DNA of 64,000 bases from NCBI RefSeq assembly GCF_013409305.1, contig NZ_JACBZJ010000001.1, positions 3,410,001-3,474,000 of the forward strand, read 5' to 3'. The notes under the pieces are model-generated. The model ran no database searches, was not told the origin of the DNA, and saw only the letters and a list, made by a program, of their open reading frames with translations. Position numbers and translations under genes: made by a program. This stretch comes from Cellulomonas soli (GTDB lineage Bacteria; Actinomycetota; Actinomycetes; Actinomycetales; Cellulomonadaceae). Position 1 is the stretch's first letter, and each line of letters starts with the position of its first letter. Positions 1 to 8,427 of this stretch are shown one piece after another.

Positions 1-711
1 GACGAGCGCACCGTCGGCGTTCGAGAGCAGCGGCAGCACCGGGTCGTGCACGGTGACGGACGCCGCAGCCGAGCGCAGCTCCTCGACCGCCGGTGCCATG
101 TGCTCGGTGTGGAACGCACCGGCGACCTGCAGCGGGATCACCCGTGCGCGGGTCGGCAGGGTGGCGACGAGCGCGGCGACAGCCTCGAGGGTGCCGGCTG
201 CGACGACCTGCCCGCCCCCGTTGACGTTGGCAGGGACGAGGCCGTGCTGCGCGAGCGAGGCCAGGACCTCCTCCGGGTCGCCCCCGAGCACCGCCGCCAT
301 GCCGGTGGGGGTCACGGCAGCCGCGCGGGCCATCGCCGCGCCACGGACCGCGACCAGGCGCAGGGCATCCTCCTGGCTGAGGACGCCGGCGGCGGCCGCC
401 GCGGCCAGCTCGCCGACCGAGTGCCCCGCGAGGGCGTCGGCCCGACCCGGAAGGACGTCCGCGAACGGCGTGTCCGCGTCGGTCTCCAGGACCGCGCGCA
501 GGCTCGCGAGAGCCGAGGCGACGAGCAGCGGCTGCGCGACCGCGGTGTCGCGGATCGTGTCCGCGTCCGAGGTGGTGCCGTGCGCGACGAGGTCCAGACC
601 GGTCGTCGCGCTCGCGCGGCCGATCGTCTCGGCGACGACGGGCAGCTCGAGCCATGGGGCGAGCATGCCGGGGGACTGGGCGCCCTGACCGGGGCTGACG
701 ACGACGAGCAC
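1..711 (-). CDS. fabD: FabD, malonyl-CoA:ACP transacylase (partial, C-terminus beyond window)
   Basis: Transfers malonyl groups from CoA to acyl carrier protein for type II fatty acid synthesis in the cytosol. The visible 237 residues start at a GTG. They show the GQGAQ loop (about residues 9-13), the nucleophile serine in GHSVGE (Ser98) and the catalytic histidine in GAFHTEHM (His201), at the spacing known for FabD. The family is about 310 residues long, so roughly the last 70 lie off the left edge. No earlier in-frame start is evident. The gene follows a fasR-like regulator in the same orientation, the arrangement known from Streptomyces, where fabD heads the fabD-fabH-acpP-fabF operon; those further genes would be off-window. 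A candidate FasR site lies 66 bp upstream. Confidence 0.94.
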   Translation of the reverse strand, partial: MLVVVSPGQGAQSPGMLAPWLELPVVAETIGRASATTGLDLVAHGTTSDADTIRDTAVAQPLLVASALASLRAVLETDADTPFADVLPGRADALAGHSVGELAAAAAAGVLSQEDALRLVAVRGAAMARAAAVTPTGMAAVLGGDPEEVLASLAQHGLVPANVNGGGQVVAAGTLEAVAALVATLPTRARVIPLQVAGAFHTEHMAPAVEELRSAAASVTVHDPVLPLLSNADGALV

Positions 712-776
712 CCGTCCACTGTGCCCGCCCTGACCGGTTCGACCGGCTCACGGCGCACACCAAGGATCACCGCACC

Positions 777-797
777 CCTTGTGCGGGACCTACAAAG
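777..797. promoter_or_regulatory. Candidate FasR operator before fabD (CCTTGT-N9-ACAAAG)
   Basis: An imperfect inverted repeat with arms CCTTGT and ACAAAG separated by 9 bp lies in the 137-bp gap between the regulator gene and fabD. The same half-sites at the same spacing occur upstream of fasR at 2119-2138. In both places a possible -10 element on the minus strand begins 7 bp downstream (TGATCC at 764-769 here). This placement suits an activator binding near -35. Assignment to FasR is inference from position and from Streptomyces FasR biology. Confidence 0.5.
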
Positions 798-848
798 CAC
801 CCGTGATCGCGAGAGGGGTCGTCCGTGGGTCGTGGCGGCGTCCGTGGC

Positions 849-2099
849 TCAGCGAGCCGGTTCGGGCGTCCCGGTCCCGTCCAGCCGCCCGACGGCCAGC
901 GCCGTCTGCAGCACGTAGGACTCGCGCGCGTCCAGGGGGTCCCACCCGGTCACGTCAGCCACGCGGCGCAGGCGGTAGCGGACGGTGTTGGGGTGCACGT
1001 AGAGGGTGCGGGCGGCGGCCTCGAGCGATCGGCCGGTACCCAGGTACGCCGACAGCGTCTCCAGCAGCGAGCCCTGGCTGGTGGCCAGCGGCGCGTAGGC
1101 CTGCTGGATCAGCACGCGGCGTGCGGTGGCGTCGCCGACGAGCACCCGTTCGGGCAGCAGCTCGTCGGCCTGGACCGGGCGCGGAGCCTGCTCCCACGCG
1201 GCGGCGGCCACCAGGCCCGCGAGGGCGGCACGGGCCGAGCGCGAGCAGTCGGCCAGGTCCTGCACCACGGGGCCGATCACGACCGGACCCGGACCGAAGC
1301 GTGAGGTGAGCGCCTGCGCGGCGGCCAGCAGGTCTCCGCGCCCGCCCAGGAAGACGACCAGACGGTTTCCCTGGATGCCCACGAGCGCGTCGTCCACGGC
1401 GCGACGCAGCACGCGTCGCAGGTCCGCGGAGCGCACCTCGTCGAGCGGTCCGGCCGACGTCCCCGTCATGACGAGCATGGAGCCGTGACCGCTCCAGCCG
1501 AGCGCGGCGACCCGGGACCGCAGCGAGTCGTCCACGTCGCCGCGCACGAGCGCGTCCACGACGAGCGCCTCGAGCCGTGCGTCCCACGCGCCCCGGACCT
1601 CCGCCGCGCGGGCGTACACCTCGGCTGCGGAGAAGGCGACCTCGCGCGAGTACCGGAGCACGGCCTCGCGGACCTCGCGCTCCTCGCCGGGCGCTGCCAG
1701 CTGGTCGGAGTGGGCCTCGACCACGTCGACGATGACGCGCACGAGCTGCAGGGTGTGCTGCAACGAGATCGACCGGGTCAGCTCGGGCGGCGCTGCGGCG
1801 AAGATGTCGCCCACACCGTGCGGGGGCAGCGCGGGCGCGTTGAACCACGTGATGAAGGCGGTGATGCCCGCCTGCACGACCAGGCCCACCCACGAGCGGT
1901 CCTCCGCGGGCAGCGAGCGGTACCAGTCCAGGTCGGTGTCCAGCCGGCGCATCGCGGCCGCGGCCAGCAGACCGGTGCCCTCGCGGATGCGGCGCTGCGT
2001 CTCGACCCCGGCACGGGGGTCGGCGGTCGTGACCGTCGCCGGGGCTTCGTCGACGCCTGCCGGGTGGCCCACGGGGGAACGTCGTCCGGCACTGACCAT
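849..2099 (-). CDS. fasR: FasR-like PucR-family transcriptional regulator
   Basis: A 416-residue regulator with the C-terminal PucR-type helix-turn-helix (about residues 340-405, including the run YVHPNTVRYRLRRV). The N-terminal and middle parts resemble the GGDEF-like and regulatory regions of this family. In Streptomyces the protein at this position, directly before fabD, is FasR, an activator of the fatty acid synthesis operon, and M. tuberculosis has a PucR-type gene in the same place. The ATG at 2099 is preceded by TATGCT (2106-2111) with 6 nt between and no Shine-Dalgarno, so the mRNA is probably leaderless. A CCTTGT-N9-ACAAA element at 2119-2138 overlaps its -35 region and suggests autoregulation. 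The function is inferred from synteny and domain; ligand unknown. Confidence 0.85.
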   Translation of the reverse strand: MVSAGRRSPVGHPAGVDEAPATVTTADPRAGVETQRRIREGTGLLAAAAMRRLDTDLDWYRSLPAEDRSWVGLVVQAGITAFITWFNAPALPPHGVGDIFAAAPPELTRSISLQHTLQLVRVIVDVVEAHSDQLAAPGEEREVREAVLRYSREVAFSAAEVYARAAEVRGAWDARLEALVVDALVRGDVDDSLRSRVAALGWSGHGSMLVMTGTSAGPLDEVRSADLRRVLRRAVDDALVGIQGNRLVVFLGGRGDLLAAAQALTSRFGPGPVVIGPVVQDLADCSRSARAALAGLVAAAAWEQAPRPVQADELLPERVLVGDATARRVLIQQAYAPLATSQGSLLETLSAYLGTGRSLEAAARTLYVHPNTVRYRLRRVADVTGWDPLDARESYVLQTALAVGRLDGTGTPEPAR

Positions 2100-2105
2100 G
2101 GGCCG

Positions 2106-2138
2106 AGCATAAGGGCCACCTTGTGGGAAGTCGACAAA
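2106..2138 (-). promoter_or_regulatory. fasR promoter with second CCTTGT-N9-ACAAA site
   Basis: The -10 hexamer TATGCT (2106-2111, minus strand) ends 6 nt before the fasR ATG. Seven base pairs upstream of it is an inverted repeat with arms CCTTGT (2119-2124) and ACAAA (2134-2138). It matches the element before fabD in both half-sites, in the following G, and in the 9-bp spacer. It therefore covers the -35 region of a leaderless fasR promoter. Confidence 0.55.
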
Positions 2139-2271
2139 CGCCGGCCGTGGCGGACCGCGGTGTGCCGGTGGCTCGGCGCACCGCGTGAGCGTTCGTCGGA
2201 CGCCGCGGGGCCGGGACGCGCGCGGGAAGCAGACGGGGCGAGAGCGGGCCGGGAACGGGGCGGATGCGGTC

Positions 2272-2315
2272 CGGGAACGGGCCAGGAACGGGCCAGGAAC
2301 GGGCCGGGAACGGGC
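2272..2315. repeat. 11-bp tandem repeat (unit C[G/A]GGAACGGGC, four copies)
   Basis: Four head-to-tail 11-bp units differ only at the second base (G, A, A, G). A degenerate fifth unit follows at 2316-2326 and a related piece precedes at about 2250. The repeat is in noncoding DNA between two divergent promoters. Its role is unknown; it may be a slippage-generated minisatellite. Confidence 0.8.
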
Positions 2316-2436
2316 CGGGATGCGGTGCAGACGTGGCGCCGGATCGATCCGTGGAGGCAGCAGCGGAGGCCGATCTCCGCGTGACCCGGGCCTGGAGGGG
2401 GTGAGGGATGGGGATGGTTGCGGCTAGGGTCGCGTC

Positions 2437-3123
2437 ATGGCACTCCTGCCCCGACTCCGTCAGCTGATGCGGCGCCCGACGTCCGCGTCGCGGGTCGGCG
2501 CGCGGCGGCCCACCACGGCTGCGAGACGCGGCGACACGCTTCACGAGGACGCCCTGCGCTCCATGCTCAGTGACGACCCCAACAACGAGCGTGCCTTCCG
2601 GGCGCTCGCGGAGATCGTCCGCCGGCGTGCTGCGGAGGCCTCCGGGGACGACGACCCGCTCACCGCGACGCTCGACGAGAGCGAGCGGCAGCGCGCGGCG
2701 GACCTGGCCGTGTGGGCGCTGGGCGAGGAGCTCGCCGGCAACCCGCGTGCCTGGTACCCGCTCATCGAGGTCGCCCGGCTCTCGGTCCGGGACGACCACG
2801 AGGGCACCTTGCGCCGACTCACCACGGCGACCGAGCGCGACCCGTCGGGCCGTGCGCTCGTCGATGCGCTCGCGCTGCTGCGCGAGGTCGGCATGCCCGT
2901 CGAGGCGCTCGGTCTGGGCACCGGGCACTGGCGGCCGCGTGAGCACGTGCCCGAGATCGCCCGCGAGCTGGTGCTCGCCGCTGTCGAGGCAGGTCGACCG
3001 CTGGACGCCAAGCAGCACCTGGCCGCGCTCGACCTCTACCCGGACCAGCGCAAGATCGCCACGCTGCGCGACGAGCTCGTGCACGCGGTCGCGCAGGCGG
3101 AGCAGAGCATCCAGGGCACCTGA
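2437..3123 (+). CDS. Uncharacterised alpha-helical protein
   Basis: A 228-residue soluble protein that I do not recognise beyond resembling conserved hypothetical proteins of Micrococcales. The first about 35 residues are basic and probably disordered. From about residue 40 the sequence is rich in Ala, Leu, Arg and Glu, with phrases such as NNERAFRALAEIVRRR and LVDALALLREVGMPVEALGL that suggest stacked helices of a TPR-like solenoid. It ends in a helical, Glu/Gln-rich tail. There is no signal peptide or membrane segment. The ATG is preceded by TAGGGT (2425-2430) with a 6-nt gap, so the transcript is probably leaderless. A strong hairpin terminator follows at 3176-3221. Confidence 0.75.
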   Translation: MALLPRLRQLMRRPTSASRVGARRPTTAARRGDTLHEDALRSMLSDDPNNERAFRALAEIVRRRAAEASGDDDPLTATLDESERQRAADLAVWALGEELAGNPRAWYPLIEVARLSVRDDHEGTLRRLTTATERDPSGRALVDALALLREVGMPVEALGLGTGHWRPREHVPEIARELVLAAVEAGRPLDAKQHLAALDLYPDQRKIATLRDELVHAVAQAEQSIQGT

Positions 3124-3175
3124 GCAGGAGGCGACGCCGACGAGGTCGGCAGCAGACGTGTGCCGGGGCTGCCCG

Positions 3176-3221
3176 GACGGAGGAAGGCCCGGACGGGATC
3201 CCGTCCGGGCCTTCCTCCGTC
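3176..3221. terminator. Perfect 23-bp palindrome, bidirectional terminator
   Basis: The 46 bases form a perfect inverted repeat with 23-bp arms and no spacer, so the RNA hairpin would have about 21 pairs around a 4-nt loop. It lies between the converging 2437 gene and aceE, 26 bp from the aceE stop. It can serve both strands. No obvious U-run follows, which is common in high-G+C actinobacteria. Confidence 0.85.
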
Positions 3222-3247
3222 AGCCGGCCATCAGGCCGACCGCACGG

Positions 3248-5992
3248 TCAGGAGTCACCGCCGGCGTTGCCGGAGGTGCCGGCCGTCACGTCGTGCAGGC
3301 GGTAGCGCTCGATGGCCTGAGCCGGAGCCTCGGCGGGCACCGCACCGGCGCGTGCGAGCTCGAGGAGCACGCGCACGGCCGTCGAGGGACCGTCGATCTT
3401 GAAGTGACGGCGTGCCGCCGCGCGGGTGTCGGAGAAGCCGAAGCCGTCCGCACCGAGCGTGGCGTAGCGCCCCGGGACCCACGCGCGCACCTGGTCGGCG
3501 ACCAGGTGGTCGTAGTCCGTCGTGGCGACGAACGGGCCCTCGGCCCCGGCGAGCTTCGTCGTGAGGTACGCCTCGCGGGGAGCCTGTCCCGGGTGCAGGA
3601 ACGCCTGCTCGTCGGCGGCCAGGCCGTCGCGGCGCAGCTCGTTCCAGCTGGTGACCGACCACACCGCGGCACGCACGCCCCAGTCGTCGGCGAGCAGCTG
3701 CTGGGCCTCGAGCGCCCACGGCACGGCGACACCGGAGGCCAGGATCTGCGCCTTCGGTCCCTCGCCCGGCGCGGGGGCGATGAGGTGGATGCCCTTGAGG
3801 ATGCCCTCGACGTCCACGTCCTCCGGCTCGGCCGGCTGGATCATCGGCTCGTTGTAGACCGTGAGGTAGTAGATGACGTCACGGTCGCGACCGCCCGCCT
3901 CGCCGTACATGCGCTCGATGCCGTCGCGGACGATGTGCCGGATCTCGTACCCGTAGGCCGGGTCGTAGTGCACGACGTGGCTCATCGTGCCGGCGAGCAG
4001 CGGCGAGTGACCGTCCGCGTGCTGCAGGCCCTCGCCGGTCAGCGTGGTGCGTCCGGCGGTGGCGCCGATGAGGAACCCGCGCGCCATCTGGTCGCCGGCA
4101 GCCCAGAACTGGTCGCCGGTGCGCTGGAACCCGAACATCGAGTAGTAGAAGTAGAACGGGATCAGCGGCTCGCCGTGCGTCGCGTACGAGGTGCCGACGG
4201 CCTGGAAGGCGGACGCCGAACCGGCCTCGTTGATGCCGGTGTGCATGATCTGCCCCGACTCGGACTCCTTGTAGCTCAGCATGAGCTCGCGGTCCACGGC
4301 GAGGTAGTTCTGGCCGAGCGTGTTGAAGATCTTCGCCGACGGGAAGATCGCGTCCAGGCCGAACGTGCGGGCCTCGTCGGGGATGATCGGCACCAGGCGG
4401 TGGCCGAACTCCTTGTCCTTGATGAGGTCCTTGAAGAGGCGCACGAGCGCCATCGTCGTGGCGACCTCCTGCGTGCCCGAGCCCTTGGCCAGACCCTCGT
4501 AGGCCTTCGGCTCGGGGGTCTTCAGCGGCGTGTGCGTCGAGCGGCGCTCGGGCACGAACCCGCCGAGGGCACGGCGGCGCTCGAGCATGTAGCGCACGCC
4601 CTCGTCGTCGGCACCCGGGTGGTAGTACGGGGGCAGGTACGGGTCGGCGTCGATCTGCTCGTCCGTGATCGGGATGTGCAGCGAGTCGCGCAGGTTCTTC
4701 AGGTCCTGGTTCTTCAGCTTCTTCATCTGGTGCGTGGCGTTGCGCCCCGCGAAGCCCGAGCCGAGCCCGTAGCCCTTGATGGTGTGCGCCAGGATCACCG
4801 TCGGGGCACCCGTGTGCGCGCGGGCTGCCTTGTAGGCGGCGTAGATCTTGCGGTAGTCGTGCCCGCCGCGCTTGAGCGCCCAGATCTCGTCGTCCGTCAT
4901 GTTCGCCACGAGCTGCTTGGTGCGCGGGTCGCGCCCGAAGAAGTGCTCACGGATGAACGCACCGGACTCGGCGCGGTACGTCTGGAAGTCGCCGTCGGGC
5001 GTCACGTTCATCAGGTTGACGAGCGCGCGGTCCTTGTCGGCGTTGAGCAGGACGTCCCACTCGCGGCCCCAGATGACCTTGATGACGTTCCAGCCGGCGC
5101 CGCGGAACTGCGCCTCGAGCTCCTGGATGATCTTGCCGTTGCCGCGAACCGGGCCGTCGAGGCGCTGCAGGTTGCAGTTGACGACGAACGTCAGGTTGTC
5201 CAGGCCCTGCTGGCCCGCCAGCTGGAGCATGCCGCGCGACTCGGGCTCGTCCATCTCGCCGTCGCCCAGGAACGCCCAGACGTCCTGCTGGCTGGTGTCC
5301 TTGATACCCCGCAGGTGCAGGTACTTGTTCGTCCACGCCTGGTAGATGGCCGAGGACGGGCCCAGGCCCATCGACACGGTCGGGAACTCCCACAGGTCCG
5401 GCGCGAGGCGCGGGTGCGGGTAGGACGGCAGGCCGCCACCGGGGTGCGAGACCTCCTGGCGGAACCCGTCGAGCTGGTCGGCCGACAGGCGCCCCTCGAG
5501 GAACCCGCGGGCGTAGACGCCGGGCGAGGCGTGCCCCTGGAAGTAGACCTGGTCGCCGCCGCCCGGGTGGTCCTTGCCGCGGAAGAAGTGGTTGAGCCCG
5601 ACCTCCGTGAGCGTCGCCACCGACGCGTAGGAGGAGATGTGGCCACCGACCCCGATCCCAGGGCGCTGGGCGCGCGTCACCATGACCGCCGCGTTCCAGC
5701 GGATCCACGAGCGGTAGCGCCGCTCCATGACCTCGTCGCCGGGGAAGTACGGCTCGTCGTGCACGGCGATCGTGTTGACGTACGGCGTGTTGATGGACGC
5801 CGGGATCGCCACGTTCTTCTGGCGCGCGTGCCGCAGCATGCTCAGAAGGATGTAGCGGGCCCGAGGGCCGCCCTTGTCCTCGATGAGCCCGTCGAGGGAC
5901 TCCAGCCACTCGCCGGTCTCGCCCGGGTCGATGTCGGGTACCTGGCTGAGCAGGCCGCCGATCAGCGGGCCTGTCTCGTCGATCGAAGCCAC
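3248..5992 (-). CDS. aceE: Pyruvate dehydrogenase E1 component, homodimeric type
   Basis: Thiamine-diphosphate-dependent E1 that decarboxylates pyruvate and acetylates the lipoyl groups of E2. The chosen GTG at 5992 gives 914 residues, the usual AceE length, and has an AAGGAG Shine-Dalgarno (5998-6003) 5 nt upstream. Earlier in-frame starts would add an arginine-rich tail unlike the family. The ThDP/Mg site appears as [12 protein letters not shown] (about residues 241-252), followed by [14 protein letters not shown] (about 269-282). Its partners in the window are the E2 at 41916 and lipoamide dehydrogenase at 43686. The divergent neighbours are DUF3052 and ahpE genes, as in M. tuberculosis. 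Confidence 0.97.
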   Translation of the reverse strand: MASIDETGPLIGGLLSQVPDIDPGETGEWLESLDGLIEDKGGPRARYILLSMLRHARQKNVAIPASINTPYVNTIAVHDEPYFPGDEVMERRYRSWIRWNAAVMVTRAQRPGIGVGGHISSYASVATLTEVGLNHFFRGKDHPGGGDQVYFQGHASPGVYARGFLEGRLSADQLDGFRQEVSHPGGGLPSYPHPRLAPDLWEFPTVSMGLGPSSAIYQAWTNKYLHLRGIKDTSQQDVWAFLGDGEMDEPESRGMLQLAGQQGLDNLTFVVNCNLQRLDGPVRGNGKIIQELEAQFRGAGWNVIKVIWGREWDVLLNADKDRALVNLMNVTPDGDFQTYRAESGAFIREHFFGRDPRTKQLVANMTDDEIWALKRGGHDYRKIYAAYKAARAHTGAPTVILAHTIKGYGLGSGFAGRNATHQMKKLKNQDLKNLRDSLHIPITDEQIDADPYLPPYYHPGADDEGVRYMLERRRALGGFVPERRSTHTPLKTPEPKAYEGLAKGSGTQEVATTMALVRLFKDLIKDKEFGHRLVPIIPDEARTFGLDAIFPSAKIFNTLGQNYLAVDRELMLSYKESESGQIMHTGINEAGSASAFQAVGTSYATHGEPLIPFYFYYSMFGFQRTGDQFWAAGDQMARGFLIGATAGRTTLTGEGLQHADGHSPLLAGTMSHVVHYDPAYGYEIRHIVRDGIERMYGEAGGRDRDVIYYLTVYNEPMIQPAEPEDVDVEGILKGIHLIAPAPGEGPKAQILASGVAVPWALEAQQLLADDWGVRAAVWSVTSWNELRRDGLAADEQAFLHPGQAPREAYLTTKLAGAEGPFVATTDYDHLVADQVRAWVPGRYATLGADGFGFSDTRAAARRHFKIDGPSTAVRVLLELARAGAVPAEAPAQAIERYRLHDVTAGTSGNAGGDS

Positions 5993-6339
5993 CAGCGCTC
6001 CTTGCCTCTCGTGCGCACGCCAGGCCGGTAGGCCCCGGCGCGCATCTCGGCCCTGACCGGCCCGTGCGGCGACCTCGTCGGGCGCGGCGGGCAGGTGCGG
6101 GTAGTCGACCCATTCTCGGACCCTCCTGGGCCGAAAGTCACACGCAGGGCCGATTTCCCGGACGTGACGTGGGTGACACGTGACGTACGCCGCTTCTGTG
6201 CACGTCGCAGCGGCGGGTCGGGCGCGCCGTGCCGTCGCCCCTTGCCAGGGCCCGGTGGGGTGCGGTGGGCTACGGTGTGCGGACATCAGCAGGTGCTTCC
6301 CGGTTCCGGGACACCGCGACGGAAGGGATCGGTCGGGAC
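5993..6339. other. Divergent intergenic region aceE / DUF3052 gene
   Basis: This 347-bp gap contains no convincing gene. Visible signals are the aceE Shine-Dalgarno (5998-6003), a direct repeat of ACGTGACGT 16 bp apart (6162-6170 and 6178-6186), a possible -10 element TACGGT (6271-6276) for the DUF3052 gene, and a small hairpin (TCCCGG/CCGGGA, 6298-6311) in that gene's presumed leader. Confidence 0.6.
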
Positions 6340-6759
6340 GTGTCATCCACTGCGGACGACTCCGCCACGCCGGCGGCTCGTCTGGGATTCACCGCGGGCC
6401 AGGTGATCCAGGAGTTCGGCTACGACGAGGACGTCGACCAGGACCTCCGTGAGGGCCTCGAGACGATCACCGGGTCCGAGCTCGTCGACGAGGAGTTCGA
6501 CGACGTCACCGACGGTGCCGTCATCTGGTTCCGCGACGACGACGGCGACCTGACGGACGCCCTGGTCGACGCGATGACGGTGCTGGACGACAACGGGCCG
6601 ATCTGGGTCCTGGTCCCCAAGGCCGGACGGTCGGGTCACGTCTCGCACAGCGACATCGAGGAGGCTGCCACCACCTCGGGCCTGCACGCGATGACGACGT
6701 TCTCCATCGCTGCCGACTGGTCGGCCACGCGGCTGGCCACGCGCGGCCGGGGCAAGTGA
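6340..6759 (+). CDS. DUF3052 family protein
   Basis: A 139-residue acidic, soluble protein with the DUF3052 sequence pattern. It has an N-terminal [12 protein letters not shown] segment, an acidic middle with [17 protein letters not shown], and the core [22 protein letters not shown]. The fold suggests a ThiS/response-regulator-like alpha/beta domain, but no reaction is known to me. The GTG at 6340 follows GGAAGGGA by about 11 nt. Earlier in-frame starts add an unlikely Arg-rich tail. The stop overlaps the start of ahpE (GTGA), implying translational coupling. The DUF3052-ahpE pair next to aceE is conserved in M. tuberculosis (Rv2239c, Rv2238c, from memory). Confidence 0.88.
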   Translation: MSSTADDSATPAARLGFTAGQVIQEFGYDEDVDQDLREGLETITGSELVDEEFDDVTDGAVIWFRDDDGDLTDALVDAMTVLDDNGPIWVLVPKAGRSGHVSHSDIEEAATTSGLHAMTTFSIAADWSATRLATRGRGK

Positions 6760-7262
6760 GTCACGAGCGAGCCACGAGTGAGCGGCGGCAGGTGACGGGT
6801 GTGCCGCAGGTCGGCGACCTCGCACCCGACTTCACGCTGTTCGACACGCACGGGACACCGGTCACCCTGAGCGCGCTGCGCGGGTCACCCGTCGCGCTGG
6901 TGTTCGTCCCGTTCGCGTTCTCCGGTCTCTGCACGGGTGAGCTGTGCGAGCTGCGGGACAACATCGCCGCGTTCGAGCGTGCGGGTGTGCGCCTGCTGGC
7001 CATCTCCTGCGACGCGATGTTCTCGCTGCGGGCGTGGGCCGAGCAGGACGGCTACCAGTTCGACCTGCTGTCCGACTTCTGGCCGCACGGCGAGGCGGCG
7101 CGCGCGTACGGGGTCTTCGACGACGAGCGGGGCCTGGCGGTGCGCGGCAGCTTCCTGCTCGACGCCGAGGGCGTGGTGCGCTGGTCGGTCGTCAACCCGC
7201 GCGGGCAGGCCCGCGACCTGCGTGGCTACCTGCAGGCCATCGCCGAGCTCGCTGCCGCCTGA
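6756..7262 (+). CDS. ahpE: AhpE-type peroxiredoxin
   Basis: A thioredoxin-fold peroxidase that reduces hydroperoxides or peroxynitrite through a cysteine thiol. The active-site segment PFAFSGLCTGELCELRD places the peroxidatic cysteine at residue 59 (counting from the GTG at 6756). A second cysteine follows five residues later. That spacing is typical of BCP/PrxQ-type atypical two-Cys enzymes, whereas, as I recall, M. tuberculosis AhpE lacks it. Starts at 6756, 6792 and 6801 are all possible. The first overlaps the DUF3052 stop and favours coupling; the later ones match the usual N-terminus better. Expression is probably coupled to DUF3052. Confidence 0.92.
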   Translation: MSHERATSERRQVTGVPQVGDLAPDFTLFDTHGTPVTLSALRGSPVALVFVPFAFSGLCTGELCELRDNIAAFERAGVRLLAISCDAMFSLRAWAEQDGYQFDLLSDFWPHGEAARAYGVFDDERGLAVRGSFLLDAEGVVRWSVVNPRGQARDLRGYLQAIAELAAA

Positions 7263-7328
7263 CGGCAGCGGCCCGCATGGTGCGCGTCGCGTCTCGCCGG
7301 GCTGGGTGCACGACGGTTCCGACGACGG

Positions 7329-7402
7329 TGGGCCCGGCCGGTCTCGAACCGACGACCTCCGCGGTGTAAGCGCGGCGCTCTGACCAACTGAGCTACAGGC
7401 CC
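7329..7402 (-). tRNA. tRNA-Val (anticodon UAC)
   Basis: The minus strand folds as a cloverleaf. The acceptor is GGGCCTG paired with CGGGCCC, with one G-U pair. The D arm is GCTC...GAGC. The anticodon stem CCGCG/CGCGG encloses the loop CTTACAC with anticodon UAC. The T arm is GTCGG-TTCGAGA-CCGGC. The discriminator is A and the full CCA is not encoded. It reads GUA and other valine codons by wobble. Confidence 0.96.
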
Positions 7403-7486
7403 CTGACGAACGGTCGCACAGCCTACCGGGGCGGGCGAGCGTGGGTGACCCTCACGCGTGCCTGCCGGGGCGCGGCGGACGCTTGC

Positions 7487-7492
7487 TACGGT
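7487..7492 (+). promoter_or_regulatory. -10 element of the MOSC gene
   Basis: TACGGT ends 8 nt before the GTG start at 7501, and no Shine-Dalgarno is visible. Transcription would begin at or next to the start codon, giving a leaderless mRNA. Confidence 0.5.
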
Positions 7493-7500
7493 CCGGTGTC

Positions 7501-8364
7501 GTGACCAGCAGCAGCACGGACCCGCAGGACGCCGCCGCGCCGCACGTCGCCTCGCTGGCGGTGCACCCGGTGAAGTCGTTGCGCGGGGTCGCCGTCACGT
7601 CCGCCGAGCTTCGCCCGGAGGGGCTGGTCGGGGACCGGCGATGGATGGTCGTCGACGAGTCCGGAGCGACGCTCACCGCGCGACGTGTGCCGCACATGCT
7701 CACCGTGCGGGCGACACCCACCACGGACGGCGGGCTCGTCCTCAGCCGAGCCGGTGCCCCGTCGTTGGCCGTCCGGGTGCCGGACCCTGCCCGGGGAGCC
7801 GTGGGCGTGACGATGACGGGGGTCGGGACCGCCGTGCCCGGCCCGGCGCAGGCGCACGCATGGCTGTCCGAGGCCCTCGGCAGGCCCGTGCGTCTGGTGC
7901 ACCAGGGGGCGCCGACACGTCCCGTGCGACCTGAGGACGGCGGGCGCGCGGGCGAGGTCGTCACGTTCGCCGACGCGGCCCCGCTGCTCGTCGCCACCCG
8001 TGCCTCGCTGGCCCGGCTCGACGCCTGGATCGCCGAGGGCGCCGCCCATCGTGGAGAGCCGGCCCCGTCGGCGCTGCCCATGGAGCGCTTCCGGCCCAAC
8101 CTCGTCGTCGGCGGCGACCTCGAGCCGTTCGCCGAGGACGGCTGGTCACGCCTGCGCGTCGGCGGCGTCGAGCTGCGCTTCGCCGAGCACTGCGACCGGT
8201 GCGTGCTCACCACGACCGAGCCGGGGACGGGCGCACGGGGACCCGAACCGATCCGCACGCTGGCCGTGCACCGCAAGCGCGACGGCAAGACCTGGTTCGG
8301 CGTGCGCATGATCCCCGTCACGACGGGTCGCCTGACGGTGGGGGATCCGGTCGCGGTCGGGTGA
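7501..8364 (+). CDS. MOSC domain-containing protein (YcbX/mARC-like)
   Basis: A 287-residue protein with an N-terminal MOSC beta-barrel segment (VASLAVHPVKSLRGV, about residues 16-30, then LRPEGLVGDRRWMVVD) and a C-terminal MOSC domain ending in GDPVAVG. The cysteine pair in EHCDRCVLTTTEP (Cys231 and Cys234) includes the residue expected to bind the molybdenum cofactor. The segment RFRPNLVV is typical. Such proteins move sulfur or reduce N-hydroxylated compounds with a partner reductase; the substrate here is not known. The GTG at 7501 is chosen because a -10 hexamer ends 8 nt upstream and homologues begin near here. Confidence 0.9.
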   Translation: MTSSSTDPQDAAAPHVASLAVHPVKSLRGVAVTSAELRPEGLVGDRRWMVVDESGATLTARRVPHMLTVRATPTTDGGLVLSRAGAPSLAVRVPDPARGAVGVTMTGVGTAVPGPAQAHAWLSEALGRPVRLVHQGAPTRPVRPEDGGRAGEVVTFADAAPLLVATRASLARLDAWIAEGAAHRGEPAPSALPMERFRPNLVVGGDLEPFAEDGWSRLRVGGVELRFAEHCDRCVLTTTEPGTGARGPEPIRTLAVHRKRDGKTWFGVRMIPVTTGRLTVGDPVAVG

Positions 8365-8414
8365 CGTGCGTCGCCGGCGCGGCGCAGCGGAGGGCACCGT
8401 CCCCCACGGGGTCG

Positions 8415-8420
8415 TAATGT
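8415..8420 (+). promoter_or_regulatory. -10 element of the alcohol dehydrogenase gene
   Basis: TAATGT ends 7 nt before the ATG at 8428, with no Shine-Dalgarno between. This is the layout of a leaderless actinobacterial promoter. Confidence 0.5.
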
Positions 8421-8427
8421 GCAGGTC

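Larger units (their letters stand above)
2100..2436. other. Intergenic region between fasR and the 2437 gene
   Basis: This 337-bp divergent gap contains no convincing gene. It holds the fasR promoter and operator-like repeat at its left end, an 11-bp tandem repeat in the middle (2272-2315), and the -10 element TAGGGT (2425-2430) of the gene at 2437 at its right end. Confidence 0.7.

Noticed and set aside
2272..2315. Possible CRISPR array
   Set aside because: The units are 11 bp with no spacers, so it is a simple tandem repeat. No cas genes are present in the window.
2570..6031. Plus-strand frame of 1153 codons opposite aceE
   Set aside because: It is the complement of the aceE gene, whose protein is unmistakable; high G+C keeps the opposite frame free of stops. 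The predicted product is Arg/Val-rich with no domain.
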